Below the pieces are notes generated by a model, which was given only the letters and a program-made list of their open reading frames with translations, was not told the origin of the DNA and ran no database searches. From NCBI GenBank assembly GCA_013298125.1, contig JAAFJP010000003.1, positions 62,001 through 126,000 of the forward strand: a stretch of DNA of 64,000 nt, given 5' to 3'. The number at the start of each line of letters is the position of its first letter. Within the stretch, counting starts at the first letter, position 1. Source of the DNA: Cytophagales bacterium. Its GTDB lineage: Bacteria; Bacteroidota; Bacteroidia; Cytophagales; Spirosomataceae. The position numbers and the translations under genes are program-made. Below, in pieces: positions 28,561-38,266 of the stretch.

Positions 28561-28568
28561 TACCTTTG
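28561..28568 (+). promoter_or_regulatory. Bacteroidota -7 box (TACCTTTG) of the pseudouridine synthase gene
   Basis: TACCTTTG is an exact TAnnTTTG match, 18 bases before the ATG at 28587. It falls inside the longer frame that opens at 28551, which argues for the later start. The -33 element is weak. Confidence 0.5.
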
Positions 28569-28586
28569 TTGAAGAATAAAGAGAAA

Positions 28587-29504
28587 ATGAAAGAATTTGA
28601 GAAAAAGGATACGCCACGTGTCCCAAAAGAAAATAAAAAAACTCCAAGCCAATTTGAGGTAACGGAAGAAGTACAATTATTGACGTTTTTATTGGAAAAA
28701 ATGCCCAAGAAAAGCCGTCACAATGTAAAAGCGATTTTAAGAGACAAACAGGCTTTGGTCGATAACCGTGCAGTTACGCAGTTTAATCATATCTTGAAAC
28801 CAGGTCAAACCGTTACGATTAAAGATAGCAAAGCCCCCGAAGAACAAAAATATAAGGGTCTGACAATCCTTTTTGAGGACGACCACCTTCTCATCATCAA
28901 TAAAAGCGAAGGTACGCTTTCAATAGCTACTGATAAACAAAAATTACACAACGCATACAGCATTTTGAGTGACCACATCAAAAAAGCCGATCCAAGAAAT
29001 CGCCTTTTTGTGGTTCATCGCCTTGACCGTGAGACATCGGGTTTAATGATGTTTGCGAAAAGTGAAAAGGTACAAGAATTACTACAAGAATCATGGAATG
29101 CTACAATTAGAGAACGAACATATTTAGCGGTTACAGAAGGAAAATTAAAAGAACCAGTAGGTACAATTGAATCCTATTTAGTTGAGAACAAAGCACTTAC
29201 CGTTTATTCAACTAATAATCCTAATCTCGGGAAGCACGCCATTACGCATTACGAAACCATAAAATCTTCTGAGTACAATACCCTTCTGAAAGTAAATTTA
29301 GATACAGGGCGGAAGAATCAAATCAGAGTTCACATGAAAGATTTGGGTTGTCCAATTGTGGGAGATGAAAAATACGGAGCTAAAACCAATCCTCTCGGGC
29401 GTTTAGGCTTGCACGCTTGGGTACTCTCATTTGTACATCCTGTGACGGGTGAAAATATGTATTTTGAGACTGCCATTCCTGCAAAATTTAAGTGGTTGTT
29501 TTGA
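28587..29504 (+). CDS. RluA-family RNA pseudouridine synthase
   Basis: Converts specific uridines in rRNA or tRNA to pseudouridine. An N-terminal S4 RNA-binding domain (LLTFLLEKMPKKSRHNVKAILRDKQ to GQTVTI) precedes the catalytic domain with the signature HRLDRETSGLMMFAKS, whose Asp is the catalytic residue. Then come GRKNQIRVHMKDLGCPIVGDEKYG and a closing LHAWVLSFVHP. I start at the ATG at 28587 (305 residues) because a promoter box lies just before it. The lysine-rich first 25 residues are an extension. Which target site it modifies cannot be read from sequence. Confidence 0.92.
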   Translation: MKEFEKKDTPRVPKENKKTPSQFEVTEEVQLLTFLLEKMPKKSRHNVKAILRDKQALVDNRAVTQFNHILKPGQTVTIKDSKAPEEQKYKGLTILFEDDHLLIINKSEGTLSIATDKQKLHNAYSILSDHIKKADPRNRLFVVHRLDRETSGLMMFAKSEKVQELLQESWNATIRERTYLAVTEGKLKEPVGTIESYLVENKALTVYSTNNPNLGKHAITHYETIKSSEYNTLLKVNLDTGRKNQIRVHMKDLGCPIVGDEKYGAKTNPLGRLGLHAWVLSFVHPVTGENMYFETAIPAKFKWLF

Positions 29505-29538
29505 TTTGTAAAAAATGATAAATATTAAGGTACAGTTT

Positions 29539-29571
29539 AACTTCCCGAAAGTTTAAAACTTTCGGGAAGTT
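29539..29571. repeat. Palindromic hairpin between convergent genes
   Basis: Sixteen-base perfect arms (29539-29554 and 29556-29571) around one A, containing CTTCCCGAAAG and its reverse. There is no T-run, so it may terminate weakly or be a REP-like element. It lies between the pseudouridine synthase and the ABC ATPase. Confidence 0.7.
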
Positions 29572-29603
29572 GCTCCAAGTCAAATAATGAATACATAATT
29601 TTA

Positions 29604-30782
29604 TCATTTTCTTAAACCAACAGAACCACTTTCAGTAGGAATCAACTCAAACATTTCTCTTGGATTTAGTCCCTCCTCTACCCTGTGCGAAACGTATAAA
29701 ATAGTTGTATCGGTTTCATCTGCAATTTTATTGATTAGAAAAATAATTAGCGAAGTATTAAAATCATCCAAACCCGCAATCGCCTCATCCAAAATCAACA
29801 ATGGCGGGTGTTTAATCATTGCCCTAACTACCAAAGCAAGCCTTTGCTGACCAGCCGAAAGCAAACAGAAAAGCGAGTTCGCCAATTGTTCCATATTGAT
29901 TAATTCAAGCCACTCTTTGGCAATTCGTTTTTGTAAATCTGTCGGGGTAATATAAAGCCCAATTGAGTCGTAAAAACCAGAGATTATCATCTGTTCCAAT
30001 GTGTGTCGAGAACTGAATAAATCCGTCATACTTGGCGTAACATAACCAATCTTATCTTTGATTTCCCAAACACTTTCGCCTGTTCCTTTTTTTCTTCCGA
30101 ATAAGGTCAAATCCTGTCCATAGCCTTTTGGATTATCGCCCGTAATCATGGATAAAATGGTCGTTTTTCCAGAACCATTTGGACCAATCAAATGCCAAAA
30201 TTCTCCCCTGCAAATCGTCCAAGAAATATCCTTCAAAATGGGGTTTTCATTATAACTCACTTTAACATTTTTGAAAGAAATTAATTCTTCCTTTTGATAA
30301 TCGTATTTGATGATATTTTGTGGGATTTTATCAATAGAATGATTATTCGACTTGTAATTAATACTTTGACTGTCAGCACTTTCTACATTTTCAACAAATG
30401 AAAGCAAATCTCTTTTTCGATGAAGAATTTGGATAAAACTAACCTCATTTTGCATCTCAAAAAGCGAATCATATAAGGACTCACGAGCCAAATTATCAAG
30501 GTTATCAAAAGGATTATCCAGTATAATGAAATCAACTTTTTGGGCAAATAAAAACTTCAACAAAACCTGTTTTTGCTCCCCACTTGACATCGAACGAAGG
30601 CTGCGATTTTGAGTTTTTGTAACATCTGTAAATCCGTGTCTATCTTCTTCGTCCAAGAGTTCATCAATCGTAATTTTAGAGAAAAGTAAGCCTTTTGAAT
30701 CAGTATTTTTCGATAAAATATCTTGGATTATTTGCTGTTTGTTGGCTTCGATTGGGAGGAGAATGGCTTGGTGGTTGGACAT
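29604..30782 (-). CDS. ModF-like tandem ABC ATPase with degenerate first half
   Basis: A 392-residue soluble protein with two ABC ATPase halves. The second is complete: Walker A GPNGSGKTT, Q-loop, signature LSAGQQR, Walker B LLILDEAIAGLD and the switch histidine in YVSHR. The first keeps the signature MSSGEQKQ and a Walker B VDFIILDNPFDNLD but has no Walker A, because its N-terminus is cut short compared with the roughly 490-residue E. coli ModF. The domain arrangement resembles ModF (molybdate-related), whose role is unclear. No permease is adjacent. The frame begins cleanly with ATG at 30782. Confidence 0.75.
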   Translation of the reverse strand: MSNHQAILLPIEANKQQIIQDILSKNTDSKGLLFSKITIDELLDEEDRHGFTDVTKTQNRSLRSMSSGEQKQVLLKFLFAQKVDFIILDNPFDNLDNLARESLYDSLFEMQNEVSFIQILHRKRDLLSFVENVESADSQSINYKSNNHSIDKIPQNIIKYDYQKEELISFKNVKVSYNENPILKDISWTICRGEFWHLIGPNGSGKTTILSMITGDNPKGYGQDLTLFGRKKGTGESVWEIKDKIGYVTPSMTDLFSSRHTLEQMIISGFYDSIGLYITPTDLQKRIAKEWLELINMEQLANSLFCLLSAGQQRLALVVRAMIKHPPLLILDEAIAGLDDFNTSLIIFLINKIADETDTTILYVSHRVEEGLNPREMFELIPTESGSVGLRK

Positions 30783-30809
30783 GAATTTTTTATTACAAAA
30801 TTAAAACAA

Positions 30810-30846
30810 AAAAACTCCCAATGAATCAAATTCAAAGGGAGTTTTT
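30810..30846 (-). terminator. Rho-independent terminator of groEL
   Basis: Perfect AAAAACTCCC / GGGAGTTTTT stem (30810-30819, 30837-30846). On the minus strand it is followed by TTTTTTT, 55 bases after the groEL stop. Between it and groEL lies a GGTTTTAGG/CCTAAAACC word repeat. Confidence 0.85.
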
Positions 30847-30900
30847 ATTGGTTTTAGGATTACGACTAATACCTAAAACCTGACCACTAAAACCTATTTC

Positions 30901-32532
<1,632 letters not shown>

Positions 32533-32548
32533 TGTTTTTTTTAAGTTA

Positions 32549-32694
32549 TTAGTGATTGGTGATTAGTGAATAGTTCAGAGGAAATTCATTAACAACCAAT
32601 CAGGTATTTATTTTAATTTTATTCATTTTAGTCAAAGATGATTTTCAGAAATGATGCTAAAACTAATCACCAATCACAAATCACCAATCACTAA
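32549..32694. repeat. Inverted repeat inside the groES-groEL spacer
   Basis: Sixteen-base perfect arms (32549-32564, 32679-32694) made of the word AGTGATTGGTG and its reverse, with variant copies beside each arm. The outer arm ends directly at the groES stop codon and the inner arm lies 16 bases before the groEL ATG, so the stem spans the whole spacer. Confidence 0.85.
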
Positions 32695-32973
32695 CTACAA
32701 AATTGCGAAAATATCGCTTTCACGCATGATAAGATAATCTTTACCTTCTACTGCGATTTCAGTACCTGAATATTTACCGTACAAAACAGTATCACCAACC
32801 GAAACGGTCATTGGCTCATCTTTCTTGCCAGCACCTACTGCAACGACGATACCTCTTTGTGGTTTTTCTTTGGCAGTGTCAGGAATGATAATTCCGAATG
32901 ATGTTTTTTCTTCTGCGGCTGCTGGTTCTACCAGAACTCTGTCAGCCAAAGGCTTAATACTAACTGTTGACAT
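32695..32973 (-). CDS. groES: Co-chaperonin GroES (10 kDa)
   Basis: Heptameric lid of the GroEL chamber, 92 residues, normal length. It begins [18 protein letters not shown], contains the mobile loop around [18 protein letters not shown] and ends with [26 protein letters not shown]. First gene of the groESL pair on the minus strand; a repeat-rich 500-base region lies upstream. Confidence 0.99.
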   Translation of the reverse strand: MSTVSIKPLADRVLVEPAAAEEKTSFGIIIPDTAKEKPQRGIVVAVGAGKKDEPMTVSVGDTVLYGKYSGTEIAVEGKDYLIMRESDIFAIL

Positions 32974-33016
32974 TGTTTATTTGATATTTATTTTTAAATT
33001 ATTTTTTTAGGTTTGT

Positions 33017-33099
33017 GGAGAGGTGTTAGGTTTTAGGGATTAGGTTTTAGTAAACAATTCGTCCTCTAAGACCTAACACCCAAAACCTAACACCTCTCC
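33017..33099. repeat. Inverted repeat of GTGTTAGGTTTT words
   Basis: Eighteen-base perfect arms (33017-33034, 33082-33099) extended inwards by GG/CC pairs. Variants of the word TTAGGTTTTAG occur between the arms. Confidence 0.85.
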
Positions 33100-33291
33100 C
33101 CTACAAATTTCATCATTTTTTATGCCATTGCCTAAAATACTGCAAAATTGTCAGTTTTGCTGACAGATTATGATTTATTTAAGGATTAAAAACTGATTTT
33201 GGCATAGTGAAAAGTCATAATTACAATGATTTTGTGATGTGGTGCAGAGCACCATAACATTTGTAGTAAAGTTAAATGGAGAAGCTCAAAG

Positions 33292-33340
33292 GTACAGAGT
33301 ACCGAAATATTAACCCTTTTGATATTTCGGTACTCTGTAC
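33292..33340. repeat. Inverted repeat containing GGTACAGAGTACC
   Basis: Nineteen-base perfect arms (33292-33310, 33322-33340) with an 11-base loop. Each arm is itself part of the palindromic word GGTACAGAGTACC, and related 13-base palindromes lie about 50 bases to either side. Confidence 0.85.
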
Positions 33341-33431
33341 TTAACACTTTTGAAATCATTATTTATTTCTTCTACAAATATTGTGGTACTCTGTACCTAT
33401 GCAATGCTTTCCAAAACTCTTAAAAACAAAA

Positions 33432-33457
33432 AAGGAGTGCCTATTGAGACACTCCTT
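33432..33457 (-). terminator. Rho-independent terminator of secG
   Basis: AAGGAGTG (33432-33439) pairs with CACTCCTT (33450-33457); on the minus strand it runs into TTTTTTG. It is 20 bases after the secG stop. Confidence 0.85.
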
Positions 33458-33476
33458 AACTTATTTATTTCTAAAA

Positions 33477-33833
33477 TTATTTCTTAGAAGAATCTTTTGC
33501 CGTTGGATTAGCTCCTAAACCAGTACCTCCCGCAGGAGCCGCAGGAATACCCGCTTTTCCTTTCGCAGCCTCAATATTCGCTGACTGGATTCCACTTGCT
33601 GACTCAGAAGGCGTGATAAATTTTGTTGCTAAAACTAACAACGCAATCGTGATTGCACCTCCCCAAGTGATTTGCTCTAAAAGGTCACCTGTGCGTTGTA
33701 CGCCAAACATTTGGCTTGCACCAGCCGTACCAAATTCTCCTGAAAGACCACCGCCCTTTGGATTCTGAATTAATACTACAAAAACTAATAAAACTGCAAT
33801 AATGCAAATAACTACGATAACTGCTCCGAACAT
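33477..33833 (-). CDS. secG: Preprotein translocase subunit SecG
   Basis: Small inner-membrane subunit of the Sec channel, 118 residues. Helix one (VIVVICIIAVLLVFVVLIQNP), the conserved NPKGGGLSGEFG loop, helix two (ITIALLVLATKFI) and an alanine/glycine-rich cytoplasmic tail are seen. It closes the miaB-sigma-54 activator-LptE-TPR-secG run, a linkage common in Bacteroidota. Confidence 0.96.
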   Translation of the reverse strand: MFGAVIVVICIIAVLLVFVVLIQNPKGGGLSGEFGTAGASQMFGVQRTGDLLEQITWGGAITIALLVLATKFITPSESASGIQSANIEAAKGKAGIPAAPAGGTGLGANPTAKDSSKK

Positions 33834-33881
33834 TTTGTTTAAATTTTAAAAATTAATATTATTTTAAAGTAAAGGATTTTA

Positions 33882-33985
33882 AAAGTTGTTAAGTTTAAGG
33901 CTACTAAGTTGTTAATTAGAAATTTGTTAGTATTTACAACTGTTTAGAGTTTTAATAACTTAGCAACTTAATAATTTGACAACTT
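33882..33985. repeat. Degenerate AAGTTGTTAAG / CTTAGCAACTT inverted repeat
   Basis: Left block 33881-33918 (AAGTTGTTAAG, CTAAGTTGTTAA words) is mirrored imperfectly by 33953-33985 (TAACTTAGCAACTTA, GACAACTTT). It fills the spacer between the TPR gene and secG and belongs to the same word family as 25364-25412. Confidence 0.7.
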
Positions 33986-33999
33986 TATATCTACCTAAA

Positions 34000-34707
34000 C
34001 TATGCCAATTCTTGGATTTTGGATGCAAAGTACGTCTTTTTTTCTGGAAATTTCAAAATTAATTTCTCGTAAACCTCAATTGCCTTGTCTTTACGCCCTT
34101 GCATGGTCAGGATTTTAGCATAACTTTCTGTAACAATTCCTTTTTCCAATCTCGCACTACTGACAGATAAATCTTCTTGTTTGCCCATAGCTTCCAACTG
34201 ACTTTTTGTTGTCCGAATCAATCCTGGGTCTTTCATCAAAAAGCTGTCGATGATTGAGTTTTGCAATTGTTTACGTTGAGCTATTTCATCAATTAATAAA
34301 TCTTCAACTGCCGAAGAGTTAGTCAACAAATCTACATTAGAAATTAACTCTGTCTGTTCTGTAATCTCATCTTCTTCTGACACAACCACTTGACTAACAG
34401 GTTTTTCAGAGAATTTGTGTAAATATTCTGATTCAAATTTTGGTTGAGTTGTCGTTGAAATTTGATTCTTGAAACTACCATTTATCAACTTACGCAAAGC
34501 ATTACGACTAATGGCGTGGGCAGAGGCATGACGGATTTTTTCAAACGCCAATTCCTCCGCATAATGTGTATGGTAGCCCTTAGCCACAAGCGTATGCCCC
34601 AACTGACAATAGGGATATTGTTTGGTTATGGATTCTATTGCTTTTACATCCGTCGTTGAAATATTTACAGGATGAGCAATTAGGTAAGAGAAAACTTCTT
34701 TATTCAT
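34000..34707 (-). CDS. Conserved TPR-containing protein linked to secG
   Basis: A 235-residue soluble protein. The N-terminal half is helical and starts MNKEVFSYLIAHPVNISTTDVKAIESITKQYPYCQLGH, a segment I associate with the uncharacterised protein found beside secG in Bacteroidota. The C-terminal part holds one clear TPR unit (YAKILTMQGRKDKAIEVYEKLILKFPEKKTYF). Middle residues are low in conservation. It is 50 bases after the LptE-like gene and 166 before secG. Function unknown; a role in envelope assembly is only suggested by context. Confidence 0.75.
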   Translation of the reverse strand: MNKEVFSYLIAHPVNISTTDVKAIESITKQYPYCQLGHTLVAKGYHTHYAEELAFEKIRHASAHAISRNALRKLINGSFKNQISTTTQPKFESEYLHKFSEKPVSQVVVSEEDEITEQTELISNVDLLTNSSAVEDLLIDEIAQRKQLQNSIIDSFLMKDPGLIRTTKSQLEAMGKQEDLSVSSARLEKGIVTESYAKILTMQGRKDKAIEVYEKLILKFPEKKTYFASKIQELA

Positions 34708-34757
34708 GTTTTAAAAACATTCACTGTTAATTATTAATTGAAAACTGTTAATTGTCC

Positions 34758-35270
34758 CTACCATTCCCCCGCTGTTTTGTTAAAAATATCCAATACAATT
34801 TGGTCTAAAATCTTGGGGACTAATTCGCCTTGTACGGCGGTGATGGTTTGGGTTTGGGCAAAATCTTGATAAAAAGAAAATTCTTGGTCGTAACTCTTTT
34901 CATCATTTTTTGCATTCGTAAATTTTACTGAAATAGTTATCGTTAAGCGATTCAAACCACCTTTATCATCCGATGAAGCCGCTTTTGGTTCAACCGTAAA
35001 GCCTGTAATTGCCCCCTCAAACATCAAATCAGGATTCACATTTGTCGTTTTCAAAGAGGTATTTCGTTGGAAATATTCTTTGAGTTTTTCGTTAAACTGT
35101 AAACTCAAATTTGGCGGTCCACCAGCGGTCTGAAAAGCAAAGTTTTGAATCTGAATGGTCTTCAAATTTGGGTCAAGACTTGCACCTCGGAAGGTGTAGC
35201 AACTGGTTAGTAGTAGGCAGTAGGCAGTCAAGAGTAGGCAGTTTGCAGTTTGCAGTTTAAAGCATTTCAT
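34758..35270 (-). CDS. LptE-like lipoprotein (LPS assembly)
   Basis: Outer-membrane lipoprotein thought to plug the LptD pore during lipopolysaccharide insertion. I start at the ATG at 35270 (170 residues), because it gives MKCFK then a hydrophobic core and the lipobox LLTSC. The longer frame to 35426 runs into the sigma-54 gene's 3' end. Mature part: YTFRGASLDPNLKTIQIQNFAFQ, FNEKLKEYFQRNTSL, LTITISVKFTNAKN, as in LptE of Bacteroidota. The signal peptide is odd: it is coded by repeats of CTGCAAACTGC/CTACTGCCTACTACT-type words (TANCLLLTAYCLLLTS) that belong to an intergenic inverted repeat. Confidence 0.82.
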   Translation of the reverse strand: MKCFKLQTANCLLLTAYCLLLTSCYTFRGASLDPNLKTIQIQNFAFQTAGGPPNLSLQFNEKLKEYFQRNTSLKTTNVNPDLMFEGAITGFTVEPKAASSDDKGGLNRLTITISVKFTNAKNDEKSYDQEFSFYQDFAQTQTITAVQGELVPKILDQIVLDIFNKTAGEW

Positions 35271-35349
35271 CGTAAGATTAAAAAAAGTAAGAATATGAAA
35301 TTGCAACTTTTTTACAAACAACTGCCAACTGCCAACTAAATACTGCCAA
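35208..35349. repeat. GCAGTAGGCAGT-word inverted repeat overlapping a signal-peptide sequence
   Basis: Left block 35208-35258 carries tandem words TAGGCAG and TTTGCAG; right block 35320-35349 carries the reverse, CTGCCAACTGCCAACT and CTGCCAAC. Arms are imperfect. The left block is inside the LptE-like coding sequence, the right block ends at the stop of the sigma-54 activator gene. Confidence 0.75.
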
Positions 35350-36687
35350 CTATTCCTCCTCAATATCATACTGTTTAATTTTTCGGTAAAGGGTTCTTTC
35401 TGAAATTCCCAAGTCTTGTGCGGCATATTTACGCTTGTTTTTATTTTTTTGTAAAGCCTTGATAATCATATCTTTCTCTTGTTTTTCCAGCGAAAATGAT
35501 ACCTCCTCGGCTTCGTGAGTAACGTCTATAAAACCATTTTTATTCTCCTGATTATCACCATTTAAGTTAATAATTGTTAATTCTGGATTTGGGTGATAAT
35601 TTCCTTGTCCATTTGGTAAAATCCGAGAAGGATTTGTTTCTGGCTGATACGTATTTGGAGAGTATGGGAAAGTTCTTTCAGGTTCTAAGTTTTGGAATAA
35701 ACTTTCATTTCCTTTCAAAATCTCAGGGCTAACTTCTCCATTTTGCAAGACTTCCAAAAACATCTTCTTCAACTCTGTAACGTCCTTTCGCATATCAAAA
35801 AGAATTTTGTAAAGTAATTCTCTTTCTGAAAAATTGTCAGCCTGTTTTTCTTCCAAATCTCTACGAATCAAGCTATTACCAATCGACTGTCCATTATTCA
35901 TTTGTAAATAACGAGTCAATTTAGTAGCATCAATAATTCTATCATCTACTTCCAAAATCGAAATCTGTTCTGCCAAATTTTTCAATTGACGAATGTTTCC
36001 AGGGAATCTTTGAGACAATAAAATTTGCTGTGCATCGGGCGTTAATTGAACCGCTTTGATACGGTATCTTTCCGCAAAATCTGTCGTAAATTTTCTAAAT
36101 AACAACTCAATGTCCATACCTCTATCTCGAAGCGGAGGAACGAAGATGGGAACGGTATTGAGTCGGTAATATAAATCTTCTCTGAACTTTCCACGTTCTA
36201 CGGCAGTCATCAAGTTGATATTTGTAGCCGCCACCACTCGTACGTTGGTCTTTTGCACTTTGGATGAACCTACACGGATAAATTCACCGTTTTCGAGTAC
36301 CCGTAATAGACGTGCTTGCGTTCCGAGGGGCATTTCTGCGATTTCATCCAAGAAAATTGTTCCGCCATCAGTTACTTCAAAATAGCCTTTTCGGGCATCA
36401 ATTGCTCCTGTGAAAGCCCCTTTTTCATGTCCAAATAATTCAGAATCAATCGTTCCTTCGGGAATTGCCCCACAATTGACGGCAATAAATTGACCGTGTT
36501 TTCGGGCAGATAGATTATGGATTATTTTAGAAAAAGATTCTTTTCCCGAACCACTTTCACCCGTGATGAGTACGGTCATGTCGGTTGGGGCAACTTGTCC
36601 AGCAACCTCAATGGCATGATTCAGAGACGGCGAATTTCCGATAATTCCGAAACGGGCTTTGATGGATTGTAATTCTTGAATTTGCAT
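35350..36687 (-). CDS. Sigma-54-dependent transcriptional activator without receiver domain
   Basis: An AAA+ enhancer-binding protein of 445 residues that opens sigma-54 promoters. Walker A GESGSGKE (43-50), the sigma-54-contacting loop GAFTGA (90-95), Walker B IFLDEIAE, and a C-terminal Fis-type helix-turn-helix (KRKYAAQDLGISERTLYRKIKQ) are all present. There is no N-terminal sensor or receiver domain; an unstructured Asn/Pro-rich linker of about 100 residues precedes the DNA-binding part. It starts three bases after miaB ends, so the two are co-translated. Confidence 0.95.
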   Translation of the reverse strand: MQIQELQSIKARFGIIGNSPSLNHAIEVAGQVAPTDMTVLITGESGSGKESFSKIIHNLSARKHGQFIAVNCGAIPEGTIDSELFGHEKGAFTGAIDARKGYFEVTDGGTIFLDEIAEMPLGTQARLLRVLENGEFIRVGSSKVQKTNVRVVAATNINLMTAVERGKFREDLYYRLNTVPIFVPPLRDRGMDIELLFRKFTTDFAERYRIKAVQLTPDAQQILLSQRFPGNIRQLKNLAEQISILEVDDRIIDATKLTRYLQMNNGQSIGNSLIRRDLEEKQADNFSERELLYKILFDMRKDVTELKKMFLEVLQNGEVSPEILKGNESLFQNLEPERTFPYSPNTYQPETNPSRILPNGQGNYHPNPELTIINLNGDNQENKNGFIDVTHEAEEVSFSLEKQEKDMIIKALQKNKNKRKYAAQDLGISERTLYRKIKQYDIEEE

Positions 36688-36690
36688 ATT

Positions 36691-38145
36691 TTAAGATTTT
36701 ACAGCCTCTCCTTTTAAAGTTGCAGTAGAACAAGATTGTATTTCCACCATTACATAATCGCCCTTCTTATAATTCTCTTTCGGAAAAATTACCACTTTAT
36801 TTTGGTCATTTCTTCCTTGCAAAAAGTCTTCTGAACGCTTAGAAAAGCCTTCCACCAATACTTTTTGAACTTTCCCTACATGGCGATCATTACGTTCCAA
36901 AGATAGTTTTAGTTGCAAATCAATGATTTCCGCTAATCTTTTTTGCTTTACATCGGCTGGAATATCATCTGCCAATTTCTTGGCGGCGGGTGTCCCTGGG
37001 CGTTCTGAGTAAGCAAACATATAACCGTAGTCATATTTTACGTATTCCATCAACGACAACGTATCTTGGTGTTCCTCCTCAGTTTCTGAACAAAAACCAG
37101 TTATCATATCTTGTGAAATACCACAATCTTCTCCTAAAATATTACGGATGGCATCAATGCGGTTGATGTACCACTCACGGTCATAGGTTCGATTCATCAA
37201 TTTTAGGATTCTACTATTGCCACTTTGGGCAGGAAGGTGAATATATTTGCAGATATTATCGTATTTTTTCATGGTGTAAAGTACCTCATCTGTAATGTCT
37301 TTTGGATGCGAAGTTGAGAAACGAATCCGCAAATCTGGGCTTATAAGTGCCACTTTTTCAAGGAGTTGGGCAAAATTTACGTTCTCAACCTCTCCCCCTG
37401 ACCCCTCTCCTTTATGAGAGGGGAGTTCAGCGGATGTCCATTTATAAGAATCCACATTCTGCCCTAAAAGCGTAACTTCCTTAAAACCATTGTCCAATAA
37501 ATCCTGACACTCTTTGATAATAGAATAAGGGTCACGTGAGCGTTCACGACCACGAGTGAAAGGCACAACACAAAACGAACACATATTATCACACCCACGC
37601 ATGATGGACACGAAGGCTGTTACACCATTAGAATTCAAACGGACAGGAGAAATATCTGCGTAAGTTTCTTCTTTTGAAAGGAAGACATTGATGGCTTTTT
37701 GACCGTCTTCAGCTTCGTTGAGGAGGTTTGGGAGGTCTCGGTAGGCATCGGGACCCGCTACAACGTCCACGATTTTTTCTTCTTCCAAAAATTTCGTTTT
37801 CAGACGTTCAGCCATACAACCCAATACGCCTACGACTAAATCAGGGCGTTTTTTCTTTAGATAACCAAAATTATTCAAACGATTTCTGACCTTTTGTTCA
37901 GCGTTTTCACGGATGGCACAGGTGTTCAAAAGGATAACGTCAGCGTTTTCAAAATTGGCAGTGGTGGCATATCCGCCTTCTTGGAGAATGGAGGTAACTA
38001 TCTCAGAATCAGAGAAATTCATCTGACATCCATAACTTTCGATATATAATTTTCTTTTGCCCGTGTTGTTATTCTCCTCTACGCTCGTGCGGGGCAATTC
38101 TAAGGCTTCTTTGTCTGTTTCTGTAAGTATTTCTAAGTCTCTCAT
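36691..38145 (-). CDS. miaB: tRNA-2-methylthio-N6-dimethylallyladenosine synthase
   Basis: Radical-SAM enzyme that adds a methylthio group to i6A37 of tRNAs. N-terminal UPF0004 domain with cysteines 40, 76 and 110; radical-SAM cluster C185-x3-C189-x2-C192 in [11 protein letters not shown]-terminal TRAM domain ([16 protein letters not shown] to [13 protein letters not shown]). At 484 residues it is somewhat long because residues about 239-253 ([15 protein letters not shown]) are coded by a palindromic repeat element inserted in frame between the strand ending NVDSYKW and the NFAQLLEKV helix. First gene of its operon, divergent from the Roco gene. Confidence 0.96.
   Translation of the reverse strand: MRDLEILTETDKEALELPRTSVEENNNTGKRKLYIESYGCQMNFSDSEIVTSILQEGGYATTANFENADVILLNTCAIRENAEQKVRNRLNNFGYLKKKRPDLVVGVLGCMAERLKTKFLEEEKIVDVVAGPDAYRDLPNLLNEAEDGQKAINVFLSKEETYADISPVRLNSNGVTAFVSIMRGCDNMCSFCVVPFTRGRERSRDPYSIIKECQDLLDNGFKEVTLLGQNVDSYKWTSAELPSHKGEGSGGEVENVNFAQLLEKVALISPDLRIRFSTSHPKDITDEVLYTMKKYDNICKYIHLPAQSGNSRILKLMNRTYDREWYINRIDAIRNILGEDCGISQDMITGFCSETEEEHQDTLSLMEYVKYDYGYMFAYSERPGTPAAKKLADDIPADVKQKRLAEIIDLQLKLSLERNDRHVGKVQKVLVEGFSKRSEDFLQGRNDQNKVVIFPKENYKKGDYVMVEIQSCSTATLKGEAVKS
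37389..37426. repeat. Palindromic repeat element inserted inside miaB
   Basis: CCCCTCTC (37402-37409) and GAGAGGGG (37416-37423) form a perfect stem, flanked by the G-rich/C-rich tail CTCTCCCCCTGA. The block is G+C-rich and unlike the rest of miaB. Elements of this look are usually intergenic in bacteria; here it is translated. Confidence 0.75.
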
Positions 38146-38266
38146 GATTTTGTAAGCATCGTAAATGATTGGGCAAATTTACGAAAAAATATGACAGAAT
38201 GGCAGGATTTTTTCTTTTCTGAAAAAAAGTTTAAATTGAAGAATTATATACTAAAACTACTAACTC

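Larger units (their letters stand above)
32974..33476. other. Repeat-rich intergenic region upstream of groES
   Basis: About 500 bases without a gene, between secG and groES. It contains two long perfect hairpins (33017-33099 and 33292-33340), two 13-base palindromes (33241-33253 GGTGCAGAGCACC and 33384-33396 GGTACTCTGTACC) and the secG terminator. The groES promoter must lie here; I saw neither a CIRCE element nor an exact TAnnTTTG box. Confidence 0.7.

Noticed and set aside
33241-33396. Possible CRISPR-like array upstream of groES
   Set aside because: The repeated units are palindromic words of 13-19 bases with irregular spacing and no unique spacers of constant length; there are no cas genes.
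37389-37426. Frameshift or pseudogene status for miaB because of the repeat
   Set aside because: The frame is kept through the element and both flanking domains are complete with all cysteines.
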